47,421 bases of DNA from Gammaproteobacteria bacterium (GCA_027012135.1 JALUZF010000289.1:1-47421); one strand, 5' to 3'; positions 7,850 to 16,098 are shown, numbered from the stretch's first letter. The notes: generated from the sequence alone by a model not told the origin. Numbers and translations are program-made.

Positions 7850-8449
7850 TTAACTGATGGCTTTGGTAATTAGAGGAACCAGTGGCTCGGGCAGTTTTAT
7901 GGCTCCGGAAAGTGCAAATTTCTGACCTTCTTCGGACATTTTTTTCCAGGTGCGTAAAATAATGTCAATCCATTTCTGTTCATCGTATTCGGGATGTTTA
8001 TTTACAAAATCCGTCATATAATGCTCAATAAATACCAGTGCGGCAATATCCTCAACCAGTTGAGTATCCTTATTGGTTTTCAGGGCTTTTTTTCCTATGG
8101 CCTGTTTAGCCCGTTCAACTTCTTCCTCGGAATAACCTGCTTCTAACAATAACTCTCCCGCCGTTTGCGCATGAAATTCGTATAAACTGGTACGCCATTG
8201 ATGATAGCCTTTTCTGTCCATGGGGTAGGCATCCCGGGGTGATTTCCAGCGCTGAATATGCTGGGCCCGTATGGCCAGTTTCATAATATCATCGGTTTCA
8301 GGTGCAAAGCGCTCCAGCATATCCGACATGCGCCGCCCATAAAGAAATTCTTTTGGCTGGCTTTTATCACCATCCATTTCCTGGTTCGGATCTTCTTTAT
8401 TTGCTGCATCAATAAGTTCAACCGCTTTTTCATATTTTGTTTGTGTCAT
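7850..8449 (-). CDS. DUF4202 family protein
   Basis: The 199-residue protein matches my memory of DUF4202: AANKEDPN near the start, IRAQHIQRWKSPRDAYPMDR, then YHQWRTSLYEFHA, a QLVEDIAALVFIEHY segment and TWKKMSEEG near the end. The conserved His and Asp residues suggest a helical HD-like metal site, but no function is established that I know of. I prefer ATG at 8449, since homologues begin close to it. An in-frame ATG at 8488 would overlap the stop of the upstream FGE-domain gene in an ATGA junction, which points to translational coupling if that start is used. It shares an operon with the FGE-domain and cyclase genes. Confidence 0.85.
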   Translation of the reverse strand: MTQTKYEKAVELIDAANKEDPNQEMDGDKSQPKEFLYGRRMSDMLERFAPETDDIMKLAIRAQHIQRWKSPRDAYPMDRKGYHQWRTSLYEFHAQTAGELLLEAGYSEEEVERAKQAIGKKALKTNKDTQLVEDIAALVFIEHYMTDFVNKHPEYDEQKWIDIILRTWKKMSEEGQKFALSGAIKLPEPLVPLITKAIS

Positions 8450-8484
8450 AAGTGTCTCTAATCCCTTTTTATTTCGGTTAACAT

Positions 8485-9591
8485 TCACTTATCTGCAATA
8501 TCTTCTACCAGGCGAAATCCCACCTTATTGCTGGTATAGGTAGGAAAGTTATTGAGCCTAACATAGGCACGCAGTATTTGTTTAGCTGTATCCCAACTGC
8601 CGCCGCGAACCACAACGGTTTCACCTTCCAGTTCATCGTCATCGGCACAATACTGTTCCTTGCCATCATAACGCCGGGTATATAAGGAACAGGTCCATTC
8701 CCAGACATTACCGAAAATATCATAGATACCGTATTTATTGGGATCATAGGAGCCAACTTCAACCGTCTGGGCACTTTCCCAGAAATAACGACAGCCGTCA
8801 CAGTTAGCATCTGCCAGTCCGACAATATCATTAAAACCCAGCTGGCCTTTAATACCGGTACGGGCAACATATTCCCACTCGGCTTCAGTGGGTAAACGGA
8901 ATTTGCGGCCGGTATTTTTACTCAACCATTGGGCATAGGCTTTAGCATCATACATGGAGACATTAATAACCGGACGGTTACCTCGGCCCCAGCCATTGTC
9001 ATCCGGTAAGTCCTGTCCTGTAGCTCGGGCATAGGCATCGTATTGGGCAAAAGTCACTTCATATTTGCCAATGGCAAAATCCTGGTTGATGGTTATTTTA
9101 TGAGGCGGTTTCTGATCCTCTGAGCCATGGTTGCTGCCCATAATAAAAGAATCTGCCGGTATTTTAACCATTTCCGGAATAAAGCCTGTCTTAAGCTGTT
9201 TTTCAGAAACATCCGGGATGTCTTTTCTGGATATCTGGTGTTGCTTGTTTTTTCTGGATTTAGACAATAAATAACGGGCATCAGAATAATACCTGTTGTT
9301 ACTGTCTACTGTTTTAAGGAACTTGCCCAGGTATTGTTCTGCCTGAGAATAATGGCCATTGTTATACAGAGTTTTACCATAAAAATAATAAAAATCATTA
9401 TGCAGTTTTACCTGCATCAGGATTAGCTGGGCAAAAGCCTGCTCCGCCTGTTTATAGTCACCCTCATTATAAAATTGAGAAGCCTGGTTCAGATAAAAGC
9501 GGGCATCTTTAGCAGCCCATAAAAAATTACTGAAAATCAATAAAAAAATGGCGAGAAAAACAGTGATGAATCGATTGCTGTTTTTTTTCAT
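8485..9591 (-). CDS. Exported SUMF1/FGE-sulfatase-domain protein with N-terminal TPR
   Basis: From ATG at 9591 the product (368 aa) opens with MKKNSNRF and a hydrophobic signal sequence ending LWAA. TPR-like helices follow (YNEGDYKQAEQAFAQL and NGHYSQAEQYLGKFL). The C-terminal half is a formylglycine-generating-enzyme-type domain: IPADSFIMGS, KYEVTFAQYDAY, RLPTEAEWEYVAR, GIYDIFGNVWEWTC and VVRGGSWD. Many bacterial members are regulators or binding proteins, not sulfatase activators, and no sulfatase gene is nearby. The frame stays open upstream to 9735, but that part overlaps the cyclase gene and lacks a signal peptide, so I reject it. It probably works in the periplasm. Its link to the cyclase gene suggests envelope signalling. 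Confidence 0.85.
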   Translation of the reverse strand: MKKNSNRFITVFLAIFLLIFSNFLWAAKDARFYLNQASQFYNEGDYKQAEQAFAQLILMQVKLHNDFYYFYGKTLYNNGHYSQAEQYLGKFLKTVDSNNRYYSDARYLLSKSRKNKQHQISRKDIPDVSEKQLKTGFIPEMVKIPADSFIMGSNHGSEDQKPPHKITINQDFAIGKYEVTFAQYDAYARATGQDLPDDNGWGRGNRPVINVSMYDAKAYAQWLSKNTGRKFRLPTEAEWEYVARTGIKGQLGFNDIVGLADANCDGCRYFWESAQTVEVGSYDPNKYGIYDIFGNVWEWTCSLYTRRYDGKEQYCADDDELEGETVVVRGGSWDTAKQILRAYVRLNNFPTYTSNKVGFRLVEDIADK

Positions 9592-9643
9592 GCTATGAGC
9601 TGACATATTAACAAACCGGGCAATGGGTAAAATGGATACAGGC

Positions 9644-11515
9644 TTACAGGGATTTATCAAAGGCGGCTTCAATGGAATTGCTGTATTTCTTTTCGGTACT
9701 GGATCGGGCTTTAATAGAGTCAACAAATGAACCATAGGACTTAATAGACTTAACCAGGTAGGCCTGCACTGGTTCTTTAATACCTTTGAGTTTCAGAGGA
9801 GGTGTAGGGATGACGGTTATTTTATCCTTAATCATTTTATAAGTCGCATGACTGATTAATATTGCATCATGTTTGGCCAGATGCTCAAGCCGATTGGCAA
9901 TATTGACATTATCACCAATCAGGGTAAAGTCCCGGCGCGAATGCTGACTGCCGATATCGCCCAGAATAACATGTCCTGAATGTATACCTATACGTATATG
10001 AAATTCCAGACCGGTGGCCGCTCTGACTGCAGGCAGTGCCTTGAGCATAGCCGCTGCTGCACAGACAGCCCTGAAAGCACCCTCTTCCTGAAGACCAAAA
10101 GATGAAAAAATACCGTCACCCAGAAACTTGTCTATGGTGGCATCAAAAAACATCAGTTCCTTAACCATACGGTCAAAATACAGGTTCAGAAAATCCACAA
10201 CCTTTCTTGAGCTTAACTGTTCAGACAAACGGGTAAACTGAACGATGTCAGAAAACAGCAGTGTTCGGAACTTGTCTTCAGCAATGGCTTTATTACGGTT
10301 CTGATGGCCCATGGCAATATGTGATACCGCCGGATCAGACAGGTAATGACTCATGGCATTCTGATGCTGTTTCAGGCGGGTTTCTGCCAGTACCCGTTCT
10401 ACTTCAGCAATCATACGATCCGGTGAAAACGGCTTGGTAATAAAGGCCTGAATCCCCATGGAGCGGATTTTAACCTGATCAGCTCTGGAGTCCTTGCTGG
10501 TCTCAATAATAATGGGCAGCTGACTGAACTCACTGGACTGACGTATGCGAGTACACAGTTCCAGCCCATCAACATAAGGCATATCGTAATCGGTTATGAC
10601 CAGGTCATAATTCTGGTTATTAAGTTTTTCCCAGCCGGACAGGCCATCAGTCGCAACATCAACCTGAAAGCCCTGGATCTGCAGTGAGGTTTTCATCTGG
10701 TGCAGCATAGTAGCTGAATCTTCCACCACCAGAATTCGTTCAGGACGCCCCAGTGATGTACTGGCATGCATCAGGCGTTCGACACGTGATAATAGTTCCG
10801 GCAGTACAACATTACGGGTAGTCGAGTGATCAGACTTAATAATATAGTCATCGGCACCGGCATTAAAACCACTGATAATAGCCTGATCCGTTTGCTGTGA
10901 AGACAGCAGCAGAACCGGAATGGTCAGTTTTTCCTGCTGACGGATAATGCGGCATAAGGTAATACCGTCAATGACCGGCATTTCCACATCACTGATGATT
11001 AGATCAATTTTCTGCTGACGAATAATTTTTAGGGCAACTTCACCATTTTCAGCTTCAAATACCGTATAACCTTCCTGTTCCAGGGCAGGCCTGACCAATT
11101 TACGGGAGGTCTTACTGTCATCGACCAGCAATAAGCGCGGATTTTCTTCAAACAGGGGACTTAACACCTGTTCCAGTTCCTGTTTGGTAAAGGGTACCTC
11201 AAGAAATTTATTGGCCCGGTGATCAATAGCCTGTTCACGGTTCATGGTATTAGATGAAATAAACACCAGGCGGGTTTTTTTTAGTTGAGGATGAGAACGA
11301 ATTTTATCGCAGACTGATAAGCCATCTATTTTAGAGAGCATGGCTCGAATAAAAATAAGATCCGGTTGAAATTGCAGGATCTGCTGAAAAAAACCGGCTT
11401 CATCCGAATGGATAACCTTAAGCCGATAGTGCTGGGGATCCAGTAATGAACGGATCAATCCGTCAACCGTGGACGAATCTGTCAACAATATGGCATTGAT
11501 TCTTTTATTATCCAT
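9644..11515 (-). CDS. Class III adenylate/guanylate cyclase with three receiver domains
   Basis: The 623-residue protein has three receiver domains in series (about 7-120, 127-248 and 260-378), then a class III nucleotide cyclase domain (about 415-605). Receivers 2 and 3 keep phospho-acceptors D176 and D309. Receiver 1 reads LIFIRAML, with Arg57 in the acceptor position, so it cannot be phosphorylated normally. The cyclase domain keeps metal Asp D423 (LLFSDIVQFT) and D467 (KFLGDGIF); K463 and the RRDFTLIGD segment favour ATP as substrate. There is no transmembrane helix. It leads an operon with the FGE-domain and DUF4202 genes, so histidine kinases encoded elsewhere may control cAMP formation through it. 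Confidence 0.93.
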   Translation of the reverse strand: MDNKRINAILLTDSSTVDGLIRSLLDPQHYRLKVIHSDEAGFFQQILQFQPDLIFIRAMLSKIDGLSVCDKIRSHPQLKKTRLVFISSNTMNREQAIDHRANKFLEVPFTKQELEQVLSPLFEENPRLLLVDDSKTSRKLVRPALEQEGYTVFEAENGEVALKIIRQQKIDLIISDVEMPVIDGITLCRIIRQQEKLTIPVLLLSSQQTDQAIISGFNAGADDYIIKSDHSTTRNVVLPELLSRVERLMHASTSLGRPERILVVEDSATMLHQMKTSLQIQGFQVDVATDGLSGWEKLNNQNYDLVITDYDMPYVDGLELCTRIRQSSEFSQLPIIIETSKDSRADQVKIRSMGIQAFITKPFSPDRMIAEVERVLAETRLKQHQNAMSHYLSDPAVSHIAMGHQNRNKAIAEDKFRTLLFSDIVQFTRLSEQLSSRKVVDFLNLYFDRMVKELMFFDATIDKFLGDGIFSSFGLQEEGAFRAVCAAAAMLKALPAVRAATGLEFHIRIGIHSGHVILGDIGSQHSRRDFTLIGDNVNIANRLEHLAKHDAILISHATYKMIKDKITVIPTPPLKLKGIKEPVQAYLVKSIKSYGSFVDSIKARSSTEKKYSNSIEAAFDKSL

Positions 11516-11912
11516 GAAAGCTCATGTGTTTACTTAGCCGGTTTATTGCCATCCATGTGCATAAGTTGCCTGATACAGTATTGAATTCAATAAAAATTAT
11601 TCTGTAAAAGACTATTTTTTATAGTATTCCCTACTACCCCCCTCGTCATACATTACCACCGACCAGATCAGAGACCTATACATAAAAATATATACAATTA
11701 ATCCTTTTTATTCAAATAATTTCCCAAAATGAGAACCAATACCCTAAAATACTCTAACATTTCAGTTTTTTATCTGTTAAAAAGAACAATTACCATTACT
11801 GTCCTAGAATAAACCTGCAACAATAAAGAATATTCCCGTCATTTACTTTACAATACCGGGTTCCGGATAAGGATTATCTGTTTTTCTGTATTTTTTAACT
11901 GAAACCAAATAA
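11516..11912. other. Divergent intergenic region, AT-rich, no gene seen
   Basis: This gap separates the divergent cyclase and HD-GYP genes and must hold promoters for both. I see several AT-rich stretches but no pair of -35/-10 elements good enough to name, no tRNA and no convincing small ORF. Confidence 0.6.
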
Positions 11913-13250
11913 ATGGCTGTCAAAAGTAAAAAGGTAAAAATAACTGCTCTGATAAAAGGCATGTATGTTTCCGGACTGGATCGCCCCTGGATAGAAACGT
12001 CCTATCCTATTGAAGGCTTTTATATTCAGAATGACGAAGACATCCGCAAACTCAGCTCCTTATGCAAATATGTCTATATTGATGTTGATTTAACCCGTTT
12101 ACGACTGGATCCTTCGCATCTGGCTATAGACGCTGAACACAGCCCCAAATTTACCATTGAGGATATCAGGGAAAAAATATCCAAACCGCCCACAACATCA
12201 GACGGACCAACCAGATCAACCATACGGCGTCCCTTAAAACCGCTTTATATCGAGCGGGTACCTTTTGAAAAAGAATTTAAAACAGCCAATAAACTGTACG
12301 AAACATTATCCCATACAGCAGAAGAAGTCCTGCAGGAAGTCAGCTCAGGAAAATCCGTTAATGTTGAAAAAGTCAACCAGACTGCCAGCAGCATGGTTGA
12401 CAGCATTATTCGTAACCCCGATGCCTTTTTATGGCTGTCCCGTTTAAAAGCCAAGGATACTCATACACATAACCGTGCCATTCGAGCCACTATCTGGGGG
12501 ATTGCCTTTGGACGCTACATGTCCTTATCAAAACAGGCTCTCAATGATTTATCCATTGCTCTGCTAATGTCCGGTATCGGTAAAGCAAAACTGCCCAGAG
12601 AACTGCTGGAAAAATCCGATGAACTGACCGGGGCAGAACGCTCCATATACCAGAAGCACATTAACTATTCCGTTAAGTTGCTCAGACAAATGGGGGCTTT
12701 TTCATCCACGGTGATTAAGATTGTCGCTGCTCATTGTGAGCGTTTTGACGGCAGCGGCTACCCAAAGAAATTACAGGGCAGCCAGATATTTTTTTCTGCC
12801 CAGATTGCCGGTATCGTAAGCTATTATGAAAAGATAACCAACCATAGAGATCCTGAAAAATCACTGGATGCTACCCGGGCCATGGAACACCTGTATAAAT
12901 TAAGAGACAGCAAGTTTCAGGGCGAACTGATCGAAGAGTTTATTCAATCCATTGGTATTTATCCAGCAGGTTCCCTGATTGAACTCAACTCCAGGGAAGT
13001 CGCTGTTATAGTTGAACAGAATGAACAGTACCGGCTGTTACCAAAAGTTATTATTTTAAGAGATCAGGATAAAAAGCCGGTTTCTAAATTTAAAATTCTG
13101 GATCTTTCTATATTTGATCAAACCGATAAATATCGTCCAAAAATTATTAACAGTATTCCGCTGGGCAGTTATGATATTGATGCTCAGGAAATTCTGGACT
13201 GTATTTTAAAGACGGATAAGGGGTGGCTGGTTAGGCAGTTGTTTTCGTGA
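11913..13250 (+). CDS. DUF3391/HD-GYP protein, probably catalytically inactive
   Basis: The 445-residue protein has the DUF3391 N-terminal domain (KITALIKGMYVSGLDRPW; DVDLTRLRLDP) and an HD-GYP domain (about 165-370) recognised by LPRELLEKSDELTGAE, CERFDGSGYP and QIFFSAQIAGIV. HD-GYP enzymes hydrolyse cyclic di-GMP with a metal cluster. Here the HD pair is S220-G221 (LLMSGIGK), the second His of HHExxDGxGYP is C275, and the later metal Asp is Ser (GIVSYYE). H249, H274 and the DGSGYP loop remain. The protein is therefore more likely a nucleotide-binding or scaffold protein than a phosphodiesterase. It stands alone and ends at a shared terminator facing the sulfur globule-like gene. Confidence 0.9.
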   Translation: MAVKSKKVKITALIKGMYVSGLDRPWIETSYPIEGFYIQNDEDIRKLSSLCKYVYIDVDLTRLRLDPSHLAIDAEHSPKFTIEDIREKISKPPTTSDGPTRSTIRRPLKPLYIERVPFEKEFKTANKLYETLSHTAEEVLQEVSSGKSVNVEKVNQTASSMVDSIIRNPDAFLWLSRLKAKDTHTHNRAIRATIWGIAFGRYMSLSKQALNDLSIALLMSGIGKAKLPRELLEKSDELTGAERSIYQKHINYSVKLLRQMGAFSSTVIKIVAAHCERFDGSGYPKKLQGSQIFFSAQIAGIVSYYEKITNHRDPEKSLDATRAMEHLYKLRDSKFQGELIEEFIQSIGIYPAGSLIELNSREVAVIVEQNEQYRLLPKVIILRDQDKKPVSKFKILDLSIFDQTDKYRPKIINSIPLGSYDIDAQEILDCILKTDKGWLVRQLFS

Positions 13251-13255
13251 AAAGA

Positions 13256-13286
13256 AGCGTTCAGTGTTCAGCGTTCAGAAAGAGCA
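13256..13286 (+). repeat. Heptamer tract (AGCGTTC-type) after the HD-GYP stop codon
   Basis: Three tandem heptamers, AGCGTTC-AGTGTTC-AGCGTTC, are followed by AGAAAGAGCAT. Related tracts follow the ends of the SDR gene (31073), clpB (31213-31249) and bamD (37886). In each case the tract starts at or within a few bases of the stop codon. Confidence 0.6.
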
Positions 13287-13351
13287 TAAAGATTTAAGTG
13301 TTAAGAAAGAGCATAGAGCATTTTGAAGTATTGAGTTTAGGGCATAAAAAA

Positions 13352-13380
13352 AGCCTGCTCCGGGTTTACCGGGGCAGGCT
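13352..13380. terminator. Bidirectional rho-independent terminator
   Basis: A 12-bp stem (AGCCTGCTCCGG against CCGGGGCAGGCT, one wobble) closes a 5-nt loop. It is flanked by an A-run on the left and a T-run on the right, so it can end transcripts from both converging genes. Confidence 0.9.
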
Positions 13381-13402
13381 TTTTGCTTTACTGTGCCTGG
13401 TA

Positions 13403-14023
13403 TTACTTGGCAGCAGGTTTAGCAGCAGGTGCGGCTGGAGCAGCAGGTGCCTGAGCAGCCCATTGCTTCATTCTTTCTTCGTATGCTTTACGAGCAGCTT
13501 CCATTTTGGCTTGCTGTTGCTTTTGCATTTCCTGCATACGCTTTTTGTGAGCTTCCATCTGAGCTTTCTGCTGAGGAGTAGGACCGGCAGGTGCTACAGC
13601 TTGAGGAGCTGGAGCTACAGGAGCAGCCACTGGCGCTGGACGACCATAAGCATATGGGCCATAGCCATAAGGAGTATTGGCATAAGTGTTACGACCGTCA
13701 AAACGGCTGTTCATGTTGTTGTAACCGTTGTAGTTGCTGTAGCCATTACCATAAGCTGAACCACGAGTGTTACCTTTGCCACGACCACGACCACGACCTT
13801 TAATAGTGATTTCGATATCACCGTCCATGTCGGCATCACCAGAACCGTCGCCCCAACCATTACCATAACCATTGCCGTAGGCATTGTTATTCCAGTTGTT
13901 AGCACCATAACCATTCCAGTTAGTATTGCTGTCGCCGTCGCCCCATGGGCCCCAGGAATCAGCAGAAACAGACATAGATACAGTTGTAGCAGCAATTGCT
14001 GCAGCAATTAATAATTTTTTCAT
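13403..14023 (-). CDS. Sulfur globule-like secreted protein
   Basis: The 206-residue protein starts with a signal peptide (MKKLLIAAAIAATTVSMSVS, cleavage near SADS). Next come a Gly/Asn/Trp/Tyr-rich low-complexity region with GNGYGNGWGDG-type repeats, an acidic strand (DADMDGDIEITIKG) and an RGRGRGKG run. A Pro/Ala stretch, a helical Lys/Met/Gln segment (about 150-190) and an Ala/Pro tail complete it. This build resembles the envelope proteins of periplasmic sulfur globules in Chromatiaceae and relatives. GGAG precedes the ATG by 8 nt, as expected for an abundant protein. The charged helical C-terminal part is longer than in the short classical Sgp proteins I recall. Another exported Gly-rich structural role is possible. 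Confidence 0.75.
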   Translation of the reverse strand: MKKLLIAAAIAATTVSMSVSADSWGPWGDGDSNTNWNGYGANNWNNNAYGNGYGNGWGDGSGDADMDGDIEITIKGRGRGRGKGNTRGSAYGNGYSNYNGYNNMNSRFDGRNTYANTPYGYGPYAYGRPAPVAAPVAPAPQAVAPAGPTPQQKAQMEAHKKRMQEMQKQQQAKMEAARKAYEERMKQWAAQAPAAPAAPAAKPAAK

Positions 14024-14404
14024 TTTATACTCTCCAAAGTTTAAATGATGAATGTGTTAAATTTGTCATAAAAATTACAACAATTTTTAGCCCCAAAAAA
14101 AGGACTACCCAATACAGGGCTGAAAATGGATTGATAAAAACATCTTCCTTACTGCACTGCTATTTATATTAACGATTCTAATATTACGAACTGCTATATA
14201 ATTATTAATAATGTTTTTTCAATCTTTTTATAAAGTGAGGTCAGTATAGATCGAACCAGAAAGATTAGCAACCCCTTATATTAGATTTTATTAATATTAC
14301 TTATATAGATAAGGGTTTATACTTACCTCAATGGCAATACAGGTATTAAGAAGCTGTTTCAACAACTATACTAAGATCAATTTCATCATACCATTGCAGA
14401 TACA
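14024..14404. other. Divergent intergenic region with nested inverted repeat
   Basis: The region is AT-rich and divides the divergent sulfur globule-like and AraC-type genes. Outer arms TGAGGTCAGTATA (14236-14248) and TATACTTACCTCA (14318-14330) pair with one mismatch. Inside them, ACCCCTTATAT faces ATATAGATAAGGGTTT. It could be an operator, an RNA structure or a decayed mobile element. No small gene was recognised here. Confidence 0.55.
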
Positions 14405-15412
14405 ATGACTTACACTATATCAACCTCGGTACTAAAGATACTTTACAAGCTTCTGGAATACTATCAGCAGGATGCTGACACTATTTTTGCTTCCGCAGGC
14501 CTGTCCAGAGCTGACCTTGGCAATGACCGCAAACGGGTTAACTATCAAAAAGCCTGGGAGCTGTGGTCAGAAGCATCTCATATAATAGAGGATCCCTGCT
14601 TCGGCCTTAAAACAGCAATAATATTTCATCCTTCCGACTTAAATCTGCTCGGCTATACCTGGCTGAGCAGCCCGACCCTACGGACTGCCTTTGAACGCCT
14701 GCTGCGTTACCAGAAAATGGTCAGTGAGTTTATTAAACTGACCATTGAGGAAACAGATGGTCAGTTTAATGTGATCCTTGATGTACAGGACTGGTCCCAG
14801 GTTACAATGGAGCAAATGGACAGCGGTATAACCATACTGTTTCATATGTGCCGGAGCAATTTTGGTCAGGACCTCAGACCCTCAGCGGTTTTCCTGGCAC
14901 ACCCGAAACCACCCTGTCAGCAGGCCTATAGTGACTTTTTTCAGTGTCCGGTGTTTTTTGAACAGCCAGTCAACAAACTGTGCTTACCGGCAGAGGTGGT
15001 CGATACTCCCCTGCTCAACTCACTGGGCAATATTAACCTGATAACGGATAAAACCATACTTGCCTACCTGGACAGCATGTATGAAGAAAATACCACAAGC
15101 AGGGTTCGGCAGGCTATCAGCCGTTTACTTCCCTCCGAGGTATCCATTGAGAAAGTGAGTCAGCTCCTGCATCTTACCCCAAGAACCTTACACCGGCACC
15201 TGCAGGCCGAAAATACCTCATTTAAAATCATTCTGGATGATCTGCGTTTTCAGCTCAGTAAAGAGTATCTGCAGAAGAATCAATACAGTATTACTGAAAT
15301 TGCTTTTCAACTGGGCTTTTCTGATTCCAGTGCCTTCAGTCGGGCCTTTCGGCAATGGTCAGGGGAATCACCCTCTCATTTTAAAAAACAGCTCCAGCTC
15401 TCCAGCCTGTAA
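14405..15412 (+). CDS. AraC-family transcriptional regulator (Arabinose_bd type)
   Basis: The 335-residue protein has the large N-terminal effector domain seen in OruR/ArgR-like AraC members (DPCFGLKTAIIFHPSDLNLLGY; FLAHPKPPC). A C-terminal double helix-turn-helix follows (about 240-330): EVSIEKVSQLLHLTPRTLHR is the first HTH, then TEIAFQLGFSDSSAFSRAFR and WSGESPSHFK the second. These regulators bind direct repeats with about 21-bp spacing. Such repeats occur just downstream at 15423-15461, in front of the next gene, which makes that gene a likely target. The N-terminal ligand is unknown. Confidence 0.92.
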   Translation: MTYTISTSVLKILYKLLEYYQQDADTIFASAGLSRADLGNDRKRVNYQKAWELWSEASHIIEDPCFGLKTAIIFHPSDLNLLGYTWLSSPTLRTAFERLLRYQKMVSEFIKLTIEETDGQFNVILDVQDWSQVTMEQMDSGITILFHMCRSNFGQDLRPSAVFLAHPKPPCQQAYSDFFQCPVFFEQPVNKLCLPAEVVDTPLLNSLGNINLITDKTILAYLDSMYEENTTSRVRQAISRLLPSEVSIEKVSQLLHLTPRTLHRHLQAENTSFKIILDDLRFQLSKEYLQKNQYSITEIAFQLGFSDSSAFSRAFRQWSGESPSHFKKQLQLSSL

Positions 15413-15422
15413 TTTCTGAAAA

Positions 15423-15461
15423 TTTGTCATTTTATGTCAGATTTTTGTCCGCTATGGTCAG
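15423..15461 (+). promoter_or_regulatory. Tandem AraC-type half-sites before the orphan gene
   Basis: TGTC-type elements start at 15425 (TGTCA), 15435 (TGTCA), 15446 (TGTCC) and 15456 (GGTCA), spaced 10, 11 and 10 bp apart. They form two boxes of the form TTTGTC-N7-GTCAG repeated at 21 bp. This is the helical phasing expected for two AraC-family monomers. The last half-site would sit near a -35 position, ahead of an AT-rich -10-like TATATT at 15483. Confidence 0.55.
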
Positions 15462-15462
15462 G

Positions 15463-15480
15463 AATATGGACGGCCATATT
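15463..15480. promoter_or_regulatory. Perfect palindrome AATATGG-ACGG-CCATATT
   Basis: Seven-base arms around a 4-bp centre lie just after the AraC-type repeats and before the 153-aa orphan gene, in the expected core promoter. A second small palindrome (GATAT-ATTA-ATATC) follows. It could be a second regulator's operator. Confidence 0.4.
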
Positions 15481-15545
15481 GATATATTAATATCAAATCC
15501 AAATAAAAGCCGAATAAAGAACGTTAAATCCAAAGGGAAACAGTC

Positions 15546-16007
15546 ATGCTTACTACTACCAGCTTAAATAACAATCCTTACCTGGATCTGGTTCAACAGG
15601 CAACCCGGCGTAATACCCTGCAGCAGGTTGCCGAAGCTCAGCAGTCCGGTCAGCCTTTAGATGTTGACGCTGTTATATTATCCAATCAGGCCTTAAGAGA
15701 TTCAGCACGGGAAACCGGTGTTGAATTATACTCACAGCAACTGCTCAAACAGCAGTTTGAAACCTATGCATCTGCATCAGCCAATGCTTCTGACAATAGT
15801 CAGGCATCCGGCACCGGAAGCTCTGAAAGCAGCTCTTCAGTCTGGACTTATGATGCAGCCAATGTCAATGAAGCTTTACAGACTGCACAACAACGTGCTT
15901 TAGGTGTTTCCGTTTATGAAAGAATGTATGAAGCACGAGACAATTTTGACGGTTTCGATCCCGTTTCTCGACCAGTCACCCAGCCTGTTTTTGATGTTTA
16001 TGTTTAG
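15546..16007 (+). CDS. Small protein of unknown function
   Basis: I do not recognise this 153-residue protein. It has no signal peptide, membrane segment or Cys. Residues 1-75 are Gln-rich and probably helical (LVQQATRRNTLQQVAEAQQ). A Ser/Ala/Gly/Asn-rich linker spans about 76-99 (ASASANASDNSQASG), and a shorter tail contains NEALQTAQQRALGVSVYERM and a Pro/Val-rich end. AAAGGG lies about 10 nt before the ATG. The Ser/Ala linker and helical ends recall small cell-surface, flagellar or secreted accessory proteins, but this is only an impression. The AraC-type repeats upstream suggest inducible expression. Confidence 0.7.
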   Translation: MLTTTSLNNNPYLDLVQQATRRNTLQQVAEAQQSGQPLDVDAVILSNQALRDSARETGVELYSQQLLKQQFETYASASANASDNSQASGTGSSESSSSVWTYDAANVNEALQTAQQRALGVSVYERMYEARDNFDGFDPVSRPVTQPVFDVYV

Positions 16008-16060
16008 CCAGTCAGGTTTAAGGGTTGTTATCTTTTGTAATTTGAAGTCCCTAAATGAAT

Positions 16061-16092
16061 AAACCCCTGAAAGTAGAAACTATCAGGGGTTT
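16061..16092. terminator. Hairpin between the orphan gene and tRNA-Lys
   Basis: Ten-base arms AAACCCCTGA and TCAGGGGTTT enclose a 12-nt loop. It lies between converging transcripts (the orphan gene on plus, tRNA-Lys on minus) and probably ends both. The flanking T-runs are short. Confidence 0.7.
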
Positions 16093-16098
16093 AAAAAA

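Noticed and set aside
9592..9735. N-terminal extension of the FGE-domain gene to 9735
   Set aside because: It would place 48 residues before a good signal peptide and overlap the cyclase gene by about 90 bp.
13298..13759. 153-codon plus-strand ORF over the sulfur globule-like gene
   Set aside because: It begins within the heptamer/terminator region and runs opposite a repetitive coding sequence; Ser/Cys/Leu-rich without motifs.
13560..13960. CRISPR or tandem repeat array
   Set aside because: The repeats are degenerate Gly/Asn/Tyr codons of the sulfur globule-like protein, without uniform spacers.
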